DNA of 64,000 bases from Gemmatimonas sp. (GTDB lineage: Bacteria > Gemmatimonadota > Gemmatimonadetes > Gemmatimonadales > Gemmatimonadaceae). The translations under genes and the position numbers were made by a program. Below the pieces are notes generated by a model that saw only the letters and a program-made list of their open reading frames with translations, made no database searches and had not been told where the DNA came from. The stretch is from assembly GCF_027531815.1 (NCBI RefSeq), contig NZ_JAPZSK010000002.1, forward strand, positions 548,356-612,355. The letters run 5' to 3'. Shown one piece after another: positions 7,798-16,686 of this stretch. Positions within the stretch are counted from its first letter, which is position 1, and the number at the start of each line of letters is the position of its first letter.

Positions 7798-8760
7798 CTA
7801 CACCTGGGCGGCGCTGGAATCCGCGCGCTGCACCTTCTCGCGGTACATGTCGGCGTCGGCCATGGCCAGCAGTTCGGGGGCACTGACCCCGTCTACCGGA
7901 GACATGGCGCAGCCGATGCTGGCGGCTAGTGGCACCACGGCGCTGCCCTCGTGCCCAAAGGGGCGCTGGAGCGACGCCTCGATGGACGCCTTGACGTGGG
8001 CGAGGTCGCGGTCGCTCCTGACATCGGGGAGCAGCACCACGAACTCGTCGCCCCCCAGACGGGCGACCGCATCGGAGCGCCGCACGCACTGCACCAGCCG
8101 ATCCGCCACCACGCGCAGCAGCCGATCTCCCAACGCATGTCCGTGACGGTCGTTCACCTCCTTGAAGCCGTCGAGGTCGATGAAGAGCACCCCGGTGTTG
8201 CGGTGGTATCGCGTGCCGAAGGCCAGCGCACGCTCCAACTGGTCGAGGAAAAGCGCCCGGTTGGCGAGGCCGGTCAGGGGATCGTGCGTGGCCCGGTGGG
8301 ACGCGTCCACGCGCGCCGCTTCAAGCGCGGCCAGCCGCCGCTGACGCTCAATGGCAAAGGTCAGCGACCGCGCGAGGTGAACCGGTGGCAGGTGCTGCTT
8401 GTCGTGACACTCGTGCGCTCCCGCTCGCAGGGCGCGCACGGCCAGCACATCATCGAGTGCCCGGGCATACACGACCACCGGAACCGTGGGGGCGGCCCCG
8501 CGGATCCCGGCCAGGGTGGCCAGCCCCGACGCATCATCCACGTCGAGCTCCAGCACCACCGCATCGTAGGACTGCTCGAGCAGCAGCCGGATGGCACCCG
8601 AGAGCGATGGCACACAATCCACGCGCACGTCGAACTCCCGATGCGCCGCCAGGGACGCCTCGGAACGTCGGGCGGCCACCGGGTCGTTCTCCACCAGCAG
8701 CACGCGCAGGCGCGCGCGCCCCGCCAACCGGCCGGGTGGAGACGGTACCGGTGCCGTCAT
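7798..8760 (-). CDS. Diguanylate cyclase with a degenerate receiver domain
   Basis: A 320-residue cytoplasmic protein: receiver-like domain (about 18-135), short linker helix, GGDEF domain (about 152-315). The catalytic signature GGDEF is intact at 236-240 and a product-inhibition site RRSD lies five residues upstream, so c-di-GMP synthesis with feedback control is expected. In the receiver, the position of the phosphorylated Asp appears to hold Glu71 (DAVVLELD), so phosphorylation control is doubtful. The ATG at 8760 follows the divergent peroxiredoxin gene by only 39 bases; the longer upstream frame lacks domain character. The downstream gene (7743-7198) may be co-transcribed. Confidence 0.9.
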   Translation of the reverse strand: MTAPVPSPPGRLAGRARLRVLLVENDPVAARRSEASLAAHREFDVRVDCVPSLSGAIRLLLEQSYDAVVLELDVDDASGLATLAGIRGAAPTVPVVVYARALDDVLAVRALRAGAHECHDKQHLPPVHLARSLTFAIERQRRLAALEAARVDASHRATHDPLTGLANRALFLDQLERALAFGTRYHRNTGVLFIDLDGFKEVNDRHGHALGDRLLRVVADRLVQCVRRSDAVARLGGDEFVVLLPDVRSDRDLAHVKASIEASLQRPFGHEGSAVVPLAASIGCAMSPVDGVSAPELLAMADADMYREKVQRADSSAAQV

Positions 8761-8799
8761 GGCCGCCTCATCACAAAAATCCCTCTCCAGGAGTTTTGC

Positions 8800-9276
8800 A
8801 TGTCTTCCGAAGCCCCGTCTGCAGTGACCGCGGGAACGCAGGCGCCCGATTTCTCCCTGCCGTCCACCGCCAACACGATCGTCTCCCTGGCCAGCTTCCA
8901 ATCACACAAAGCTGTCCTGCTTGCCTTTTTCCCCAAGGCGTTCACCAGCGTATGCACCAGCGAATTGTGTGCCTTCAGTGATGACTTCGATGCCTTCGCC
9001 GGTCTGAACGTGGAAGTGCTGCCCATTTCGGTGGATCCGGTTGAGGTGCTGCAGCAATTTCGCGACGCACACGGCATGCGCGTGCAGCTCCTGTCCGACG
9101 TCGGCGGCGCCGTGGCGCGGCAGTTCGGGGCCATGTGGACCGACGGACTCATCGCCAATCGGGCATACTTTCTGATCGACCGGGCCGGCGTGGTGCAGTG
9201 GGCGCACATCGAGCAGCATCCTGGACTGCGGCGGGAGAATGAGGAAATCTTCGAGAAGATCAAGTCTGTGACCTGA
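8800..9276 (+). CDS. Peroxiredoxin, PrxQ/Bcp-like thiol peroxidase
   Basis: Reduces hydrogen peroxide and organic hydroperoxides with thiols. The 158-residue protein has the AhpC/TSA fold with FFPKAFTSVCTSELCAF: Cys52 is the peroxidatic residue and Cys57, four residues further, is a likely resolving Cys as in PrxQ/Bcp. The conserved Pro45 and Thr49 of the active-site loop are present. A clear Shine-Dalgarno CCAGGAG precedes the ATG at 8800. It has no signal peptide. The divergent gene on the left is the GGDEF protein; the histidine kinase follows 20 bases downstream. Confidence 0.92.
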   Translation: MSSEAPSAVTAGTQAPDFSLPSTANTIVSLASFQSHKAVLLAFFPKAFTSVCTSELCAFSDDFDAFAGLNVEVLPISVDPVEVLQQFRDAHGMRVQLLSDVGGAVARQFGAMWTDGLIANRAYFLIDRAGVVQWAHIEQHPGLRRENEEIFEKIKSVT

Positions 9277-9296
9277 GATGGATCCGTTCGGTCAGC

Positions 9297-10928
9297 TTGT
9301 CCGACGTTCTGGGTAGGCCTACCTTGCGGTGGTGGTCCCATGAACCCCGCGCGAAGCAGCGCGGGCGGCGGGGCCGCGCTTCCCCCGCGCCCGATGCCGT
9401 GACTCCCACACCTTCGTCAGCAACCCTCCCGGATTTCGTGCGCCTGCTGGCGGCGGCTGACGGCGCGACCCACGGAATCGCCGCCGTGCTCGAGCACCTC
9501 GCCCCGGCGATCGGCGTCGAACGGCTTACACTCGATACGGCGAACGGCGCCGCGGACCCCGGTGCAGTACCGGGAACGGGTGAGGGCCCAGAGGCCCGGC
9601 GGGCTCTGGTGCCCGTCATGGCCGGCGAGACCCGGGTCGGCACGCTCATCGTGCATGGCAAGAGGGTGCTGCCCCCCCAGGCCACGACCCTCGTGGACGA
9701 TGTGGCCGCGCTGCTCGCGGTGGCCATCAGCCGTGACGCCTACCTGCATGATCTCGAGCAGGAGCTGACCGCCCGCGTGAGTGAAGTCGCCGATCAGCGC
9801 GCGTTCATCGAGTGCATCGTCGATTCGCTCCCCCTCGGCCTGTACGTGGTGGACCGGGAGTTCCGCATTCAGGCGTGGAATCACAAGCGCGAAACCGGCC
9901 TCCAGGGCGTCGCGCGCGCCGATGCCGTGGGGCGATCGATCTTCGAGGTGCTGCACCGCCAGCCCGCGGCCCTGCTCAGGAAGGAGTTCGACGAGGTGTT
10001 CGCCTCCGGTCGCCTGCAGCAGTTCCAGATGGAGAGCAACGCGTTCGGAACCACCCGGACCTTCCGCATCTCCAAGATTCCCATGCGGATGGGTGGGCGC
10101 GACGTCACCCACGTCATCACCATCGGGGAGGACATCACCGACTGGCGGGCAGCGCTCGACCGCACCGCGCAGGCCGAGAAGCTGGCGGCACTGGGGCAGT
10201 TGGCGGCGGGCGTCATGCACGAAATCAACAACCCGCTGGCCACAATCGCCGCGTGCGCAGAGTCCATGGCGATGCAGGCGGAGACCGGCACGGGTGTTCC
10301 GCCGGCCGAGCTCCTGCACATCATCGACCTCGAGGTGCAGCGCTGCAAGAAGATCGTGAACGGCCTGCTCGATTTCTCGCGACCCAAGGCGCTGGGACGT
10401 GAATCGCTGGATCTCAACACCGTGGTGCAGCAGGGGCTCTTTCTGCTGCAGCACCATCCGCGCTTCAAGCGGGTCAAGGTTATCACCGAACTCGAGGCCA
10501 ACCGCCCGCTCATGGTGGAGGGTGACGCCGATCAGCTGGTGCAAGTGCTCATCGCCCTCGCGATGAACGCGCTCGACGCTTCCCCCGAGCAGGGGCGTGT
10601 CGTCATCCGGACGCGGTTCGCCCATGCCGCCGACCTGCTGCAGGCGGTGTTCGAAGTGGAAGACGACGGGCCGGGGATCCCGCGCACGCTGCAGGCCAAG
10701 GTGTTCGAGCCGTTCTTCACCACCAAGGCCCCGGGGCAGGGGACCGGCCTCGGACTGGCCATCTGCTACGGCATCGTGGTGGACCACGGCGGCACGTTGG
10801 AGCTCGTTTCCGCAGAGGGACAGGGGGCCAACTTCCGCGTGTCCCTGCCCGTGCTCGGCACCGCAGGCAATGCGGCCCGCGACGCCCTCGGTACGCTCGC
10901 GGCGGTCAACGCGGCGGAGCAGCCATGA
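9297..10928 (+). CDS. Sensor histidine kinase with GAF-like and PAS domains (soluble)
   Basis: A 543-residue kinase without membrane segments: GAF-like N-terminal region (about 45-150), short coiled coil, PAS domain (about 165-285), HisKA with the phosphorylated His308 in GVMHEINNPLA, and a C-terminal HATPase domain with N, G1 (DDGPGIP) and G2 (GQGTGLGLAI) boxes. This NtrB-like arrangement matches the NtrC-like regulator encoded next, whose ATG overlaps its stop by 4 bp. The start at TTG 9297 is uncertain; a GTG at 9399 would shorten it by 34 residues and remove a basic, low-complexity leader. The signal sensed is unknown. Confidence 0.9.
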   Translation: MSDVLGRPTLRWWSHEPRAKQRGRRGRASPAPDAVTPTPSSATLPDFVRLLAAADGATHGIAAVLEHLAPAIGVERLTLDTANGAADPGAVPGTGEGPEARRALVPVMAGETRVGTLIVHGKRVLPPQATTLVDDVAALLAVAISRDAYLHDLEQELTARVSEVADQRAFIECIVDSLPLGLYVVDREFRIQAWNHKRETGLQGVARADAVGRSIFEVLHRQPAALLRKEFDEVFASGRLQQFQMESNAFGTTRTFRISKIPMRMGGRDVTHVITIGEDITDWRAALDRTAQAEKLAALGQLAAGVMHEINNPLATIAACAESMAMQAETGTGVPPAELLHIIDLEVQRCKKIVNGLLDFSRPKALGRESLDLNTVVQQGLFLLQHHPRFKRVKVITELEANRPLMVEGDADQLVQVLIALAMNALDASPEQGRVVIRTRFAHAADLLQAVFEVEDDGPGIPRTLQAKVFEPFFTTKAPGQGTGLGLAICYGIVVDHGGTLELVSAEGQGANFRVSLPVLGTAGNAARDALGTLAAVNAAEQP

Positions 10929-12346
10929 CCACGCCGGCAACCGGGAGCGCGGTGCTGGCGGGCGAGTCCCCCATCCGGGTACTCATCGCCGAGGATGAAG
11001 CGCACTTGGGGGCAATCCTCGAGCAGTTCATGACGGCCCGCGGGTTTCAGGTGCGCATGGTGCGTGACGGTCGCTCGGCGCTCGAGCTGCTGCGCCGCGA
11101 ACTCTTCGACGTGGCCCTGCTCGACGTGGTCATGCCGGAGCTCGACGGGCTCGAGGTCCTGCGTCTCGTGCGCGAAGAGCTCATGCCCCCCGAGGTCATT
11201 GTCATCACCGGCAACGGGACCATCGAGACGGCCATGGCCGCGCTCAAACTGGGGGCGTACGATTTCCTGTCCAAGCCGTATCGCATGGCCGAAATCGAGG
11301 CGTTGGTACGGCGAGCCTGGGAAAAGCGCCTCCTGGTGCGGCGCAATCGGCATCTTGCGGCCCGCCTGCACCGGGAGGAGACGCCTTCCGTATTCCTCAC
11401 GCAATACGCCCCGTTGCGGGCCGTGCTGGCCATGGTGCACCAGTTCGCCGCCAGTCCGCTCCCGGTGCTTGTGACCGGCGAGGCCGGCACCGGCAAGCGG
11501 CTGCTCGCCCGGGTGCTGCACGACCAGGGCGGACGCCCGGAAGCGCCGTTCATTCGTGTGGACTGTGAGACGCTTACGGCGGCCACGGCCTTCGATGAAC
11601 TGCTTGGGGCGCCGACCGGCGCGGGGCCCACGGCAGACGACAGCGCCGACCGTGCCGTGGGCGCCCTCGAGCTGGCGGCCGGTGGCACCCTCTATCTCGA
11701 GCATGTGCACGCCCTGCCCATCGCGGCGCAGGCGGCGCTGTGTCACATCCTCGACGACGGCGCGTTCGTGCCACGTCGTGGAGAGCGGCGTGTACCCCTC
11801 ACCGCGCGCCTGGTGGCATCCACGGCACACGACCTGGCGGCCGGTGTGGCGAAGGGGACGGTGCACGAGGGCTTCCTGCATCGTGTGGCCAGCATGCGGG
11901 TCGTGTTGCCCGCCTTGCGCGACCGCCCGGTCGATGTGGTGCTGCTGGCCCATCACTTCCTCGCGGCGGCGTCTCGCGGGCGTGGGTTGCGTCTCAGCGA
12001 CGAAGCCGCGGCGACGCTGGAGCGGCACTCGTGGCCAGGCAATGTTCGCGAGCTGCAACTCACCATGCAGCGCGCGGCGCTCGTGGCGAAAGGGGCGGTG
12101 GTGCAGGTCAGCGATCTGACCTTGGCTGGCGCCAGCACCGGCACCGGGGCTGGCACGCCGGTGGCCGGGTCCGCCGGTGCGGGCGCGTCGCTCGATGACC
12201 TGGAACGCCAGCACATCGCCGAGGCACTCGAGCGCACGGGATGGCATCAGGGACGCGCGGCGGAGCAGTTGGGCATTTCCCCCAAGACCCTGTACCGGAA
12301 GATTCGCGAATACGGATTCAAGCGGCCATCGGGGCGCAACACATGA
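10925..12346 (+). CDS. NtrC-family response regulator with a degenerate AAA+ domain
   Basis: A 473-residue regulator: receiver domain with Asp67 and Lys117, AAA+ domain (about 155-385) and a C-terminal Fis-type helix-turn-helix (about 425-470, LGISPKTLYRKI). The Walker A GEAGTGK is present (185-191), but the sigma54-contacting GAFTGA loop is missing (APTGAGPTADDS instead), Walker B reads TLYLEH rather than LFLDE, and the sensor I Asn is absent (ASTAHDL for AATNRDL). It therefore probably cannot remodel sigma54 holoenzyme and may act on sigma70 promoters or as a repressor, as known for other divergent NtrC relatives. It overlaps the kinase before it and the OmpR-type gene after it by 4 bp each. 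Confidence 0.9.
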   Translation: MTTPATGSAVLAGESPIRVLIAEDEAHLGAILEQFMTARGFQVRMVRDGRSALELLRRELFDVALLDVVMPELDGLEVLRLVREELMPPEVIVITGNGTIETAMAALKLGAYDFLSKPYRMAEIEALVRRAWEKRLLVRRNRHLAARLHREETPSVFLTQYAPLRAVLAMVHQFAASPLPVLVTGEAGTGKRLLARVLHDQGGRPEAPFIRVDCETLTAATAFDELLGAPTGAGPTADDSADRAVGALELAAGGTLYLEHVHALPIAAQAALCHILDDGAFVPRRGERRVPLTARLVASTAHDLAAGVAKGTVHEGFLHRVASMRVVLPALRDRPVDVVLLAHHFLAAASRGRGLRLSDEAAATLERHSWPGNVRELQLTMQRAALVAKGAVVQVSDLTLAGASTGTGAGTPVAGSAGAGASLDDLERQHIAEALERTGWHQGRAAEQLGISPKTLYRKIREYGFKRPSGRNT

Positions 12347-13011
12347 AAATCCTGGTCATCGAAGACGATCCCACCGTGGGCGAGTTCGTGCGACGTGGCC
12401 TCGAGGAACAGCGCTGGCACGCGGACTTGTGCAACAACGGTCTCGAGGGGGAGCGGCTCGCCACCGCGCAGCCGTACGATCTCATCATTCTCGACATGCG
12501 CCTCCCGGGACGAAACGGGCTCGACGTGCTGCGCTCGCTGCGGGCCAAGGGGTTCGAGCGTCCGGTGCTGGTGCTCACGGCACAGGACGCGGTGGACGCC
12601 AAGGTCGAGACCTTGCGCGCCGGGGCCGACGACTACGTCACCAAGCCCTTCGCCTTCGAGGAACTGCTGGCGCGCGTCGAAGCGCTGCTGCGTCGGCCTC
12701 GGGCCCTGGCGAGTCCCCTGGTGACCGTCGGGGATCTCGAGCTCGATCAGGGTACGCGCGAGGTCCGGCGGGGCAGTGAGCCGATTGAACTGACTCCCAA
12801 GGAGTTCGCGGTGCTCGAGTACCTCATGCGCCACGCCGGCCGGGTCATGAGCCGCACGCTCATTACCGAGTATGCCTGGGGGTACCACTTCGATCCCGGC
12901 ACGAACATCGTCGACGTGGTCATCAATCACCTGCGCAAGAAGATCGACGCCAAGCACGAGAAGAAGCTCATCACGACCGTCCGCGGGGTCGGTTACATGA
13001 TTCGCGCGTAG
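12343..13011 (+). CDS. OmpR/PhoB-family response regulator
   Basis: A 222-residue regulator with an intact receiver domain (acidic pair Asp8/Asp9, phosphorylated Asp51 in [10 protein letters not shown], Lys in TKPFAF) and a C-terminal winged helix (about 125-220) ending in the typical [13 protein letters not shown]. Its ATG at 12343 overlaps the preceding regulator by 4 bp, and the partner kinase starts 11 bases downstream. The 11-bp-spaced repeats after the kinase gene (14543-14570) are the kind of tandem site this family binds, so the TonB cluster is a candidate target; that link is an inference. Confidence 0.95.
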   Translation: MKILVIEDDPTVGEFVRRGLEEQRWHADLCNNGLEGERLATAQPYDLIILDMRLPGRNGLDVLRSLRAKGFERPVLVLTAQDAVDAKVETLRAGADDYVTKPFAFEELLARVEALLRRPRALASPLVTVGDLELDQGTREVRRGSEPIELTPKEFAVLEYLMRHAGRVMSRTLITEYAWGYHFDPGTNIVDVVINHLRKKIDAKHEKKLITTVRGVGYMIRA

Positions 13012-13021
13012 CGCAGGCGGC

Positions 13022-14557
13022 ATGGCCATGCGCTCCATCCGCGCGCGCCTCACGTGGGCGTGGACGGCGGCCTCCATCGGGTCGCTGCTCGTGTTTTCGG
13101 TGTCGCTGCTGGCGGTCCGTCGCGAGATCCTCTTTCGACAGCTCGAGGAGCGCGTCCAGAACGAGGCCCAGCATATCGTGAAGGCCATCGAGCTCGCGCG
13201 CACCACCGGCACCGAGCCCATGCTGATCAAGCAGGACCCCCTGGCGGCCCGCTCGGTCGGGCAGCGTATGGGCGCCTTCCTGTCCTTGCTCGACGGCTAC
13301 GTGCTGGTGCAGGACAGCACCGGCTACGACATCTACGCCTCGCCGCAGGTCAGCACGCTGTCCGTGTCCGATCGTGACCGGTTCAGCCGGTCGGCCCGTG
13401 AGTCCCGCGTAGACAACGGCATGCAGCGCGTGCGCCTGTTCAACGACGAAGTGCTGCTGGCGGCGCGCGACGTTCCGCTCAGCGACGACGCCAGGTACCG
13501 TGTGTACGCCGCGCTGAGCACGCGGGAGATCGATGAGGCGCTCGACAGCATCGCCAATACGATGTTCGTGGTGTCGCCCATCCTCGTCATCGTGTCCATG
13601 CTGTTCGCGTGGGTCATTGCCGGGCGGGCCTTCCGACCCATCGACCGCATCATCGACCAGGTCGAAGCCATCACCGACGGTCGGTCGTTGCATCGCCGCC
13701 TGGCCATCGGCGCGGCCGGCGAGGAACTCGCGCGACTGTCCGCCACGCTCAATGCGTTCATCGAGCGCATTGAAACCTCGTTCGGTGCGCTGCGTCGCTT
13801 CACCGCCGACGCCAGCCATGAGCTCAAGACGCCGTTGGCCGTCATGCGCGCCGACGTCGAGCGGGCCATGTCGCCCACCTCCAGCGAGACCGATCAGGCC
13901 GTGGCGCTCGAGGAAGCGCTGCAGCAGGTGACCCGCATGGCCGACCTCGTGGACTCGCTGCTCACGCTGGCGCGCGCCGACGAGGGGCGGTTCGACCTGT
14001 ATCGCGAACCGGTGGAACTGGCCCCACTGGCCCGCGAGGTGGTGGAGACGGCGCGCCTCCTCGGCGAAGACGCGGGATTGGTGATTCTGGCAGAGCACTT
14101 CGAGAACGCGGAGGTCCTGGGCGACCTCACGCGACTGCGGCAGCTGTTCCTCAATCTCGTCACGAATGCCATCAAGTACACGCCGCGCGGGGGGACCGTG
14201 GAGATCTCCCTGCAGCGGGACGAGGAAGTGGTGCGTTTCGCAGTGCGCGACACCGGCATCGGCATCGCCGCCGCCGACCTGCCGTATGTATTCGAACGCT
14301 TCTGGCGCGCCGATCGCGTGCGGTCACGCGCCAGCGAACGAGGTGGATTTGGTCTCGGTCTCGCCATTGCACAGTGGATCGCGCAGGCGCACGGCGGCTC
14401 CCTCGACGTGCAGTCCCGTCTGGGGCGCGGCAGTACCTTCACCGTGACGCTGCCGCTCGCGGGCGCTCCCGGCTCCGGCATGACGGGGGAGTATCAGTCG
14501 ATTGTCAATAGCACGGAGGGGCCGATCGACATGAACGGAATGCTAACTGCGGATTAA
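13022..14557 (+). CDS. Membrane sensor histidine kinase (HAMP type)
   Basis: A 511-residue inner-membrane kinase. Two membrane helices (about 14-32 and 180-200) bracket a periplasmic sensor of about 150 residues, followed by HAMP (about 200-255), HisKA with phosphorylated His266 in [11 protein letters not shown], and HATPase with DTGIGI and GFGLGLAIA boxes. It is the obvious partner of the OmpR-type regulator just upstream. A short Gly/Ser tail extends beyond the HATPase core. A second ATG at 13028 is an alternative start. The last codons overlap the 11-bp repeats that lie before the tonB promoter. Confidence 0.95.
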   Translation: MAMRSIRARLTWAWTAASIGSLLVFSVSLLAVRREILFRQLEERVQNEAQHIVKAIELARTTGTEPMLIKQDPLAARSVGQRMGAFLSLLDGYVLVQDSTGYDIYASPQVSTLSVSDRDRFSRSARESRVDNGMQRVRLFNDEVLLAARDVPLSDDARYRVYAALSTREIDEALDSIANTMFVVSPILVIVSMLFAWVIAGRAFRPIDRIIDQVEAITDGRSLHRRLAIGAAGEELARLSATLNAFIERIETSFGALRRFTADASHELKTPLAVMRADVERAMSPTSSETDQAVALEEALQQVTRMADLVDSLLTLARADEGRFDLYREPVELAPLAREVVETARLLGEDAGLVILAEHFENAEVLGDLTRLRQLFLNLVTNAIKYTPRGGTVEISLQRDEEVVRFAVRDTGIGIAAADLPYVFERFWRADRVRSRASERGGFGLGLAIAQWIAQAHGGSLDVQSRLGRGSTFTVTLPLAGAPGSGMTGEYQSIVNSTEGPIDMNGMLTAD

Positions 14558-14607
14558 TCGGATCCTAATCTGGCAATCATTGCCGGATCATCTCCAGGCG
14601 GTAGAAT
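14543..14607 (+). promoter_or_regulatory. tonB promoter with 11-bp-spaced repeats and a palindrome over the -35
   Basis: Three similar hexamers, CTAACT (14543), TTAATC (14554) and CTAATC (14565), are spaced by exactly 11 bases, one helical turn, as in tandem PhoB/OmpR sites. They are followed by a perfect palindrome GGCAAT-C-ATTGCC (14572-14584), which overlaps a -35-like TTGCCG (14580-14585), a 16-base spacer and a -10 TAGAAT (14602-14607). The tonB ATG is at 14671, giving a leader of about 57 bases. The binding proteins are not known; the regulator encoded upstream is the first candidate. Confidence 0.6.
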
Positions 14608-14670
14608 CGGCCAGTCACCCGCGGGCGCTCCGTGGGCCGACGTTGGTAGCCCGTACCCCGGACCAGCGAG

Positions 14671-15387
14671 ATGTTCAATAACCTGATCGAGTCTCAGGCA
14701 AAGAAGCAGAAACGCGCCGGCGGGTCCTTCATGTCCTTGGTCGTTCACACTGCCATCGTGGCCGCGCTCATCGCGGTGACGAAGGGTGCCGGTGCGGCCA
14801 TCGAGGACGAGAAGGTCGAGAAGTTGGACTTCGTCGAGGTCAAGAAAGACGAACCCAAGCCGCCCGAGCCGGAAAAGCCACCGCCACCGCCTGACGTTGT
14901 CGCGGCGCCGCCGCCACCGAAGGGTTTCCAGTTGCTTTCGGCTCCAATCGAAATCCCCAACGTCATCCCTGAGATCGACCTGTCCAAGAAGGTCACGGAC
15001 GAGGCCGACTTCTCCGGAAAGGGTGTCGCCGGTGGTATCGCGAAGGGTGTCGAAGGTGGGAAGGCCGTGGTGCCACAGGGCGATCAGCCCTACTTCGACT
15101 TCCAGGTCGAAAAGCCGGTCGTCATGGCGCCCGGCGCCCAGGGACCGGCCTACCCCGACATGCTCCGCAGCGCGGGCATCGAAGGGCAGGTGCTCGCCCA
15201 GTTCGTGGTCGATACGACCGGCCGCGCGGAAATGAACACCTTCAAGGCGCTCAAGTCCGACAACGACCTCTTCACGACCGCCGTCCGGAACGCGCTGCAG
15301 CGTATGCGCTTCCTGCCTGCTGAAGTGGGCGGACGCAAGGTCAAGCAGCTCGTGCAGCAGCCGTTCCAGTTCTCACTCAATCGCTAA
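14671..15387 (+). CDS. tonB: TonB energy-transducing protein
   Basis: A 238-residue TonB that couples the inner-membrane proton motive force to outer-membrane receptors. A short basic N terminus is followed by one membrane helix (about 21-40), an acidic/Pro-rich linker (alternating KP, EP and PPPPP runs, about 55-90) and a C-terminal TonB domain (about 150-238) with the YPDMLRSAGIEGQVLAQFVV core and a final PFQFSL strand. It is the first gene of a TonB-ExbB-ExbD-ExbD-TonB cluster and is preceded by a recognisable promoter. Confidence 0.93.
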   Translation: MFNNLIESQAKKQKRAGGSFMSLVVHTAIVAALIAVTKGAGAAIEDEKVEKLDFVEVKKDEPKPPEPEKPPPPPDVVAAPPPPKGFQLLSAPIEIPNVIPEIDLSKKVTDEADFSGKGVAGGIAKGVEGGKAVVPQGDQPYFDFQVEKPVVMAPGAQGPAYPDMLRSAGIEGQVLAQFVVDTTGRAEMNTFKALKSDNDLFTTAVRNALQRMRFLPAEVGGRKVKQLVQQPFQFSLNR

Positions 15388-15416
15388 GCCACCACCGTTT
15401 CCCAGGAGAAAGCACG

Positions 15417-16148
15417 ATGGGTATGGATATCATGGACCTTTGGCACGAGATGGGTTGGTTTGCCAAGGGTATCGTTTGGACGCTGCTGATCATGTCGGCC
15501 TACTCGACCGGTATCATCATCCAGAAGTGGTGGCAGATGCGGAAGGCGCAGGGCGAAACCCGCAAGTTTGCCCCGGAGTTCTCGCAGTTCCTTGAAGAGG
15601 ACAACCTCAACGAGGCCATCAAGCTGGCGGAAGGTTACAAGAAGTCGCACGTGGCGCGCGTGCTGGGCGGCGCCCTCGGCGAAATCCGTCCCCTGATCCA
15701 GGACGGCTCGGTTACCGTGGCCGACATCAACTCGGCCGAGCGTGCCGTCGAGCGGGAAATGCTCATGACGGTCGTCGACCTCAAGCGCGGCCTCGGCGTG
15801 CTCGCCACGGTCGGTGCCACGGCGCCGTTCGTCGGTCTCGTCGGTACGACCATGGGTATCGTGAACTCGTTCACGGCCATGTCCACGTCGGGCGCCGGTG
15901 GTATCTCCTCCATGGCGGCCGGTATCGCCGAAGCCCTCATCACCACGGCCATCGGTATCGGCGTGGCCATTCCGGCGGTGTGGGCGTTCAACTACTTCCA
16001 GACGAAGATCGACAATCTCACGGCCGAGATGACGTACACGTCGAAGGAAATGATCGACTACCTCATCAAGGGGGTGTCGGGTGAGTTCGGCCGCTCGCGC
16101 TTCACGCGTGAGTTCAACACGGCCGGCCAGACCCCGATCTCGCACTAA
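15417..16148 (+). CDS. exbB: ExbB/TolQ-family proton channel subunit
   Basis: A 243-residue MotA/TolQ/ExbB protein with three membrane helices (about 16-36, 125-150 and 170-195). The conserved glycine-rich helix AFVGLVGTTMGIVNSF and the AEALITTAIGI helix of the channel are present. It assembles as a pentamer around ExbD in the inner membrane to power TonB. The gap to tonB is 29 bases, with a strong AGGAGAAA ribosome site. A stable intercistronic hairpin follows the stop codon. Confidence 0.95.
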   Translation: MGMDIMDLWHEMGWFAKGIVWTLLIMSAYSTGIIIQKWWQMRKAQGETRKFAPEFSQFLEEDNLNEAIKLAEGYKKSHVARVLGGALGEIRPLIQDGSVTVADINSAERAVEREMLMTVVDLKRGLGVLATVGATAPFVGLVGTTMGIVNSFTAMSTSGAGGISSMAAGIAEALITTAIGIGVAIPAVWAFNYFQTKIDNLTAEMTYTSKEMIDYLIKGVSGEFGRSRFTREFNTAGQTPISH

Positions 16149-16165
16149 TCACCGTCGGTCCGGTG

Positions 16166-16189
16166 GCGCGCCCCCAGAACGGGGCGCGC
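16166..16189 (+). other. Intercistronic stem-loop between exbB and exbD
   Basis: A 9-bp perfect stem, GCGCGCCCC (16166-16174) with GGGGCGCGC (16181-16189), around a 6-base loop, lies in the 71-base gap between exbB and the first exbD. No T run follows, so it is more likely an mRNA-stabilising or partial attenuator element than a full terminator. Confidence 0.55.
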
Positions 16190-16219
16190 GTCAGCCGGGC
16201 TCCACGCAAGGAGTAACGC

Positions 16220-16684
16220 ATGGGCATGAGTGCAGGTGGCGGCGGCGGCGTCAAGGCCGATCCGAACGTCACTCCCATGATCGACGTGATGCTGGTGCTC
16301 CTGATCATCTTCATGATCACCATTCCGCAGATCAACGCGGGCTTTACCGCGGTGCCGCCCGAGGGCCAGAACCTCAAGCCGCACCCGGAAGAGGACGGAG
16401 ACCAGGTGCTCGGTATCGACGATCAGGGTCAGTATTACCTGAACAAGAAGCCGGTCCGCAACGAGGATCTCGAAACGCTCGTGCGTGAGATCTACGGGGT
16501 GGAAGGGCGCGATGACTACATCATGTACGTCAAGGCCCACAAGGACCTTCAGTACCTCAAGGTCATCGACGCCATGGACAAGCTCTCGCGCAATGGTGTG
16601 CGTGTGGCAGCCCTCATCACTGAACAGGCACCGGGTACCGAGTCGCTCGTCGAGAGCGACCGCCTGCGGCCGGGAGGCAACTGA
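16220..16684 (+). CDS. exbD: ExbD/TolR-family protein (first copy)
   Basis: A 154-residue ExbD with a short cytoplasmic Gly-rich N terminus, one membrane helix (about 19-39) whose start carries the proton-translocating Asp of the NVTPMIDVMLVLLI motif (Asp19), and a periplasmic domain of about 100 residues. It works inside the ExbB pentamer. It shares the MGMSAGGGGG leader and helix motif with the next gene, so the two are tandem paralogs, but the periplasmic domains differ strongly. The next gene begins two bases after its stop. Confidence 0.94.
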   Translation: MGMSAGGGGGVKADPNVTPMIDVMLVLLIIFMITIPQINAGFTAVPPEGQNLKPHPEEDGDQVLGIDDQGQYYLNKKPVRNEDLETLVREIYGVEGRDDYIMYVKAHKDLQYLKVIDAMDKLSRNGVRVAALITEQAPGTESLVESDRLRPGGN

Positions 16685-16686
16685 CG

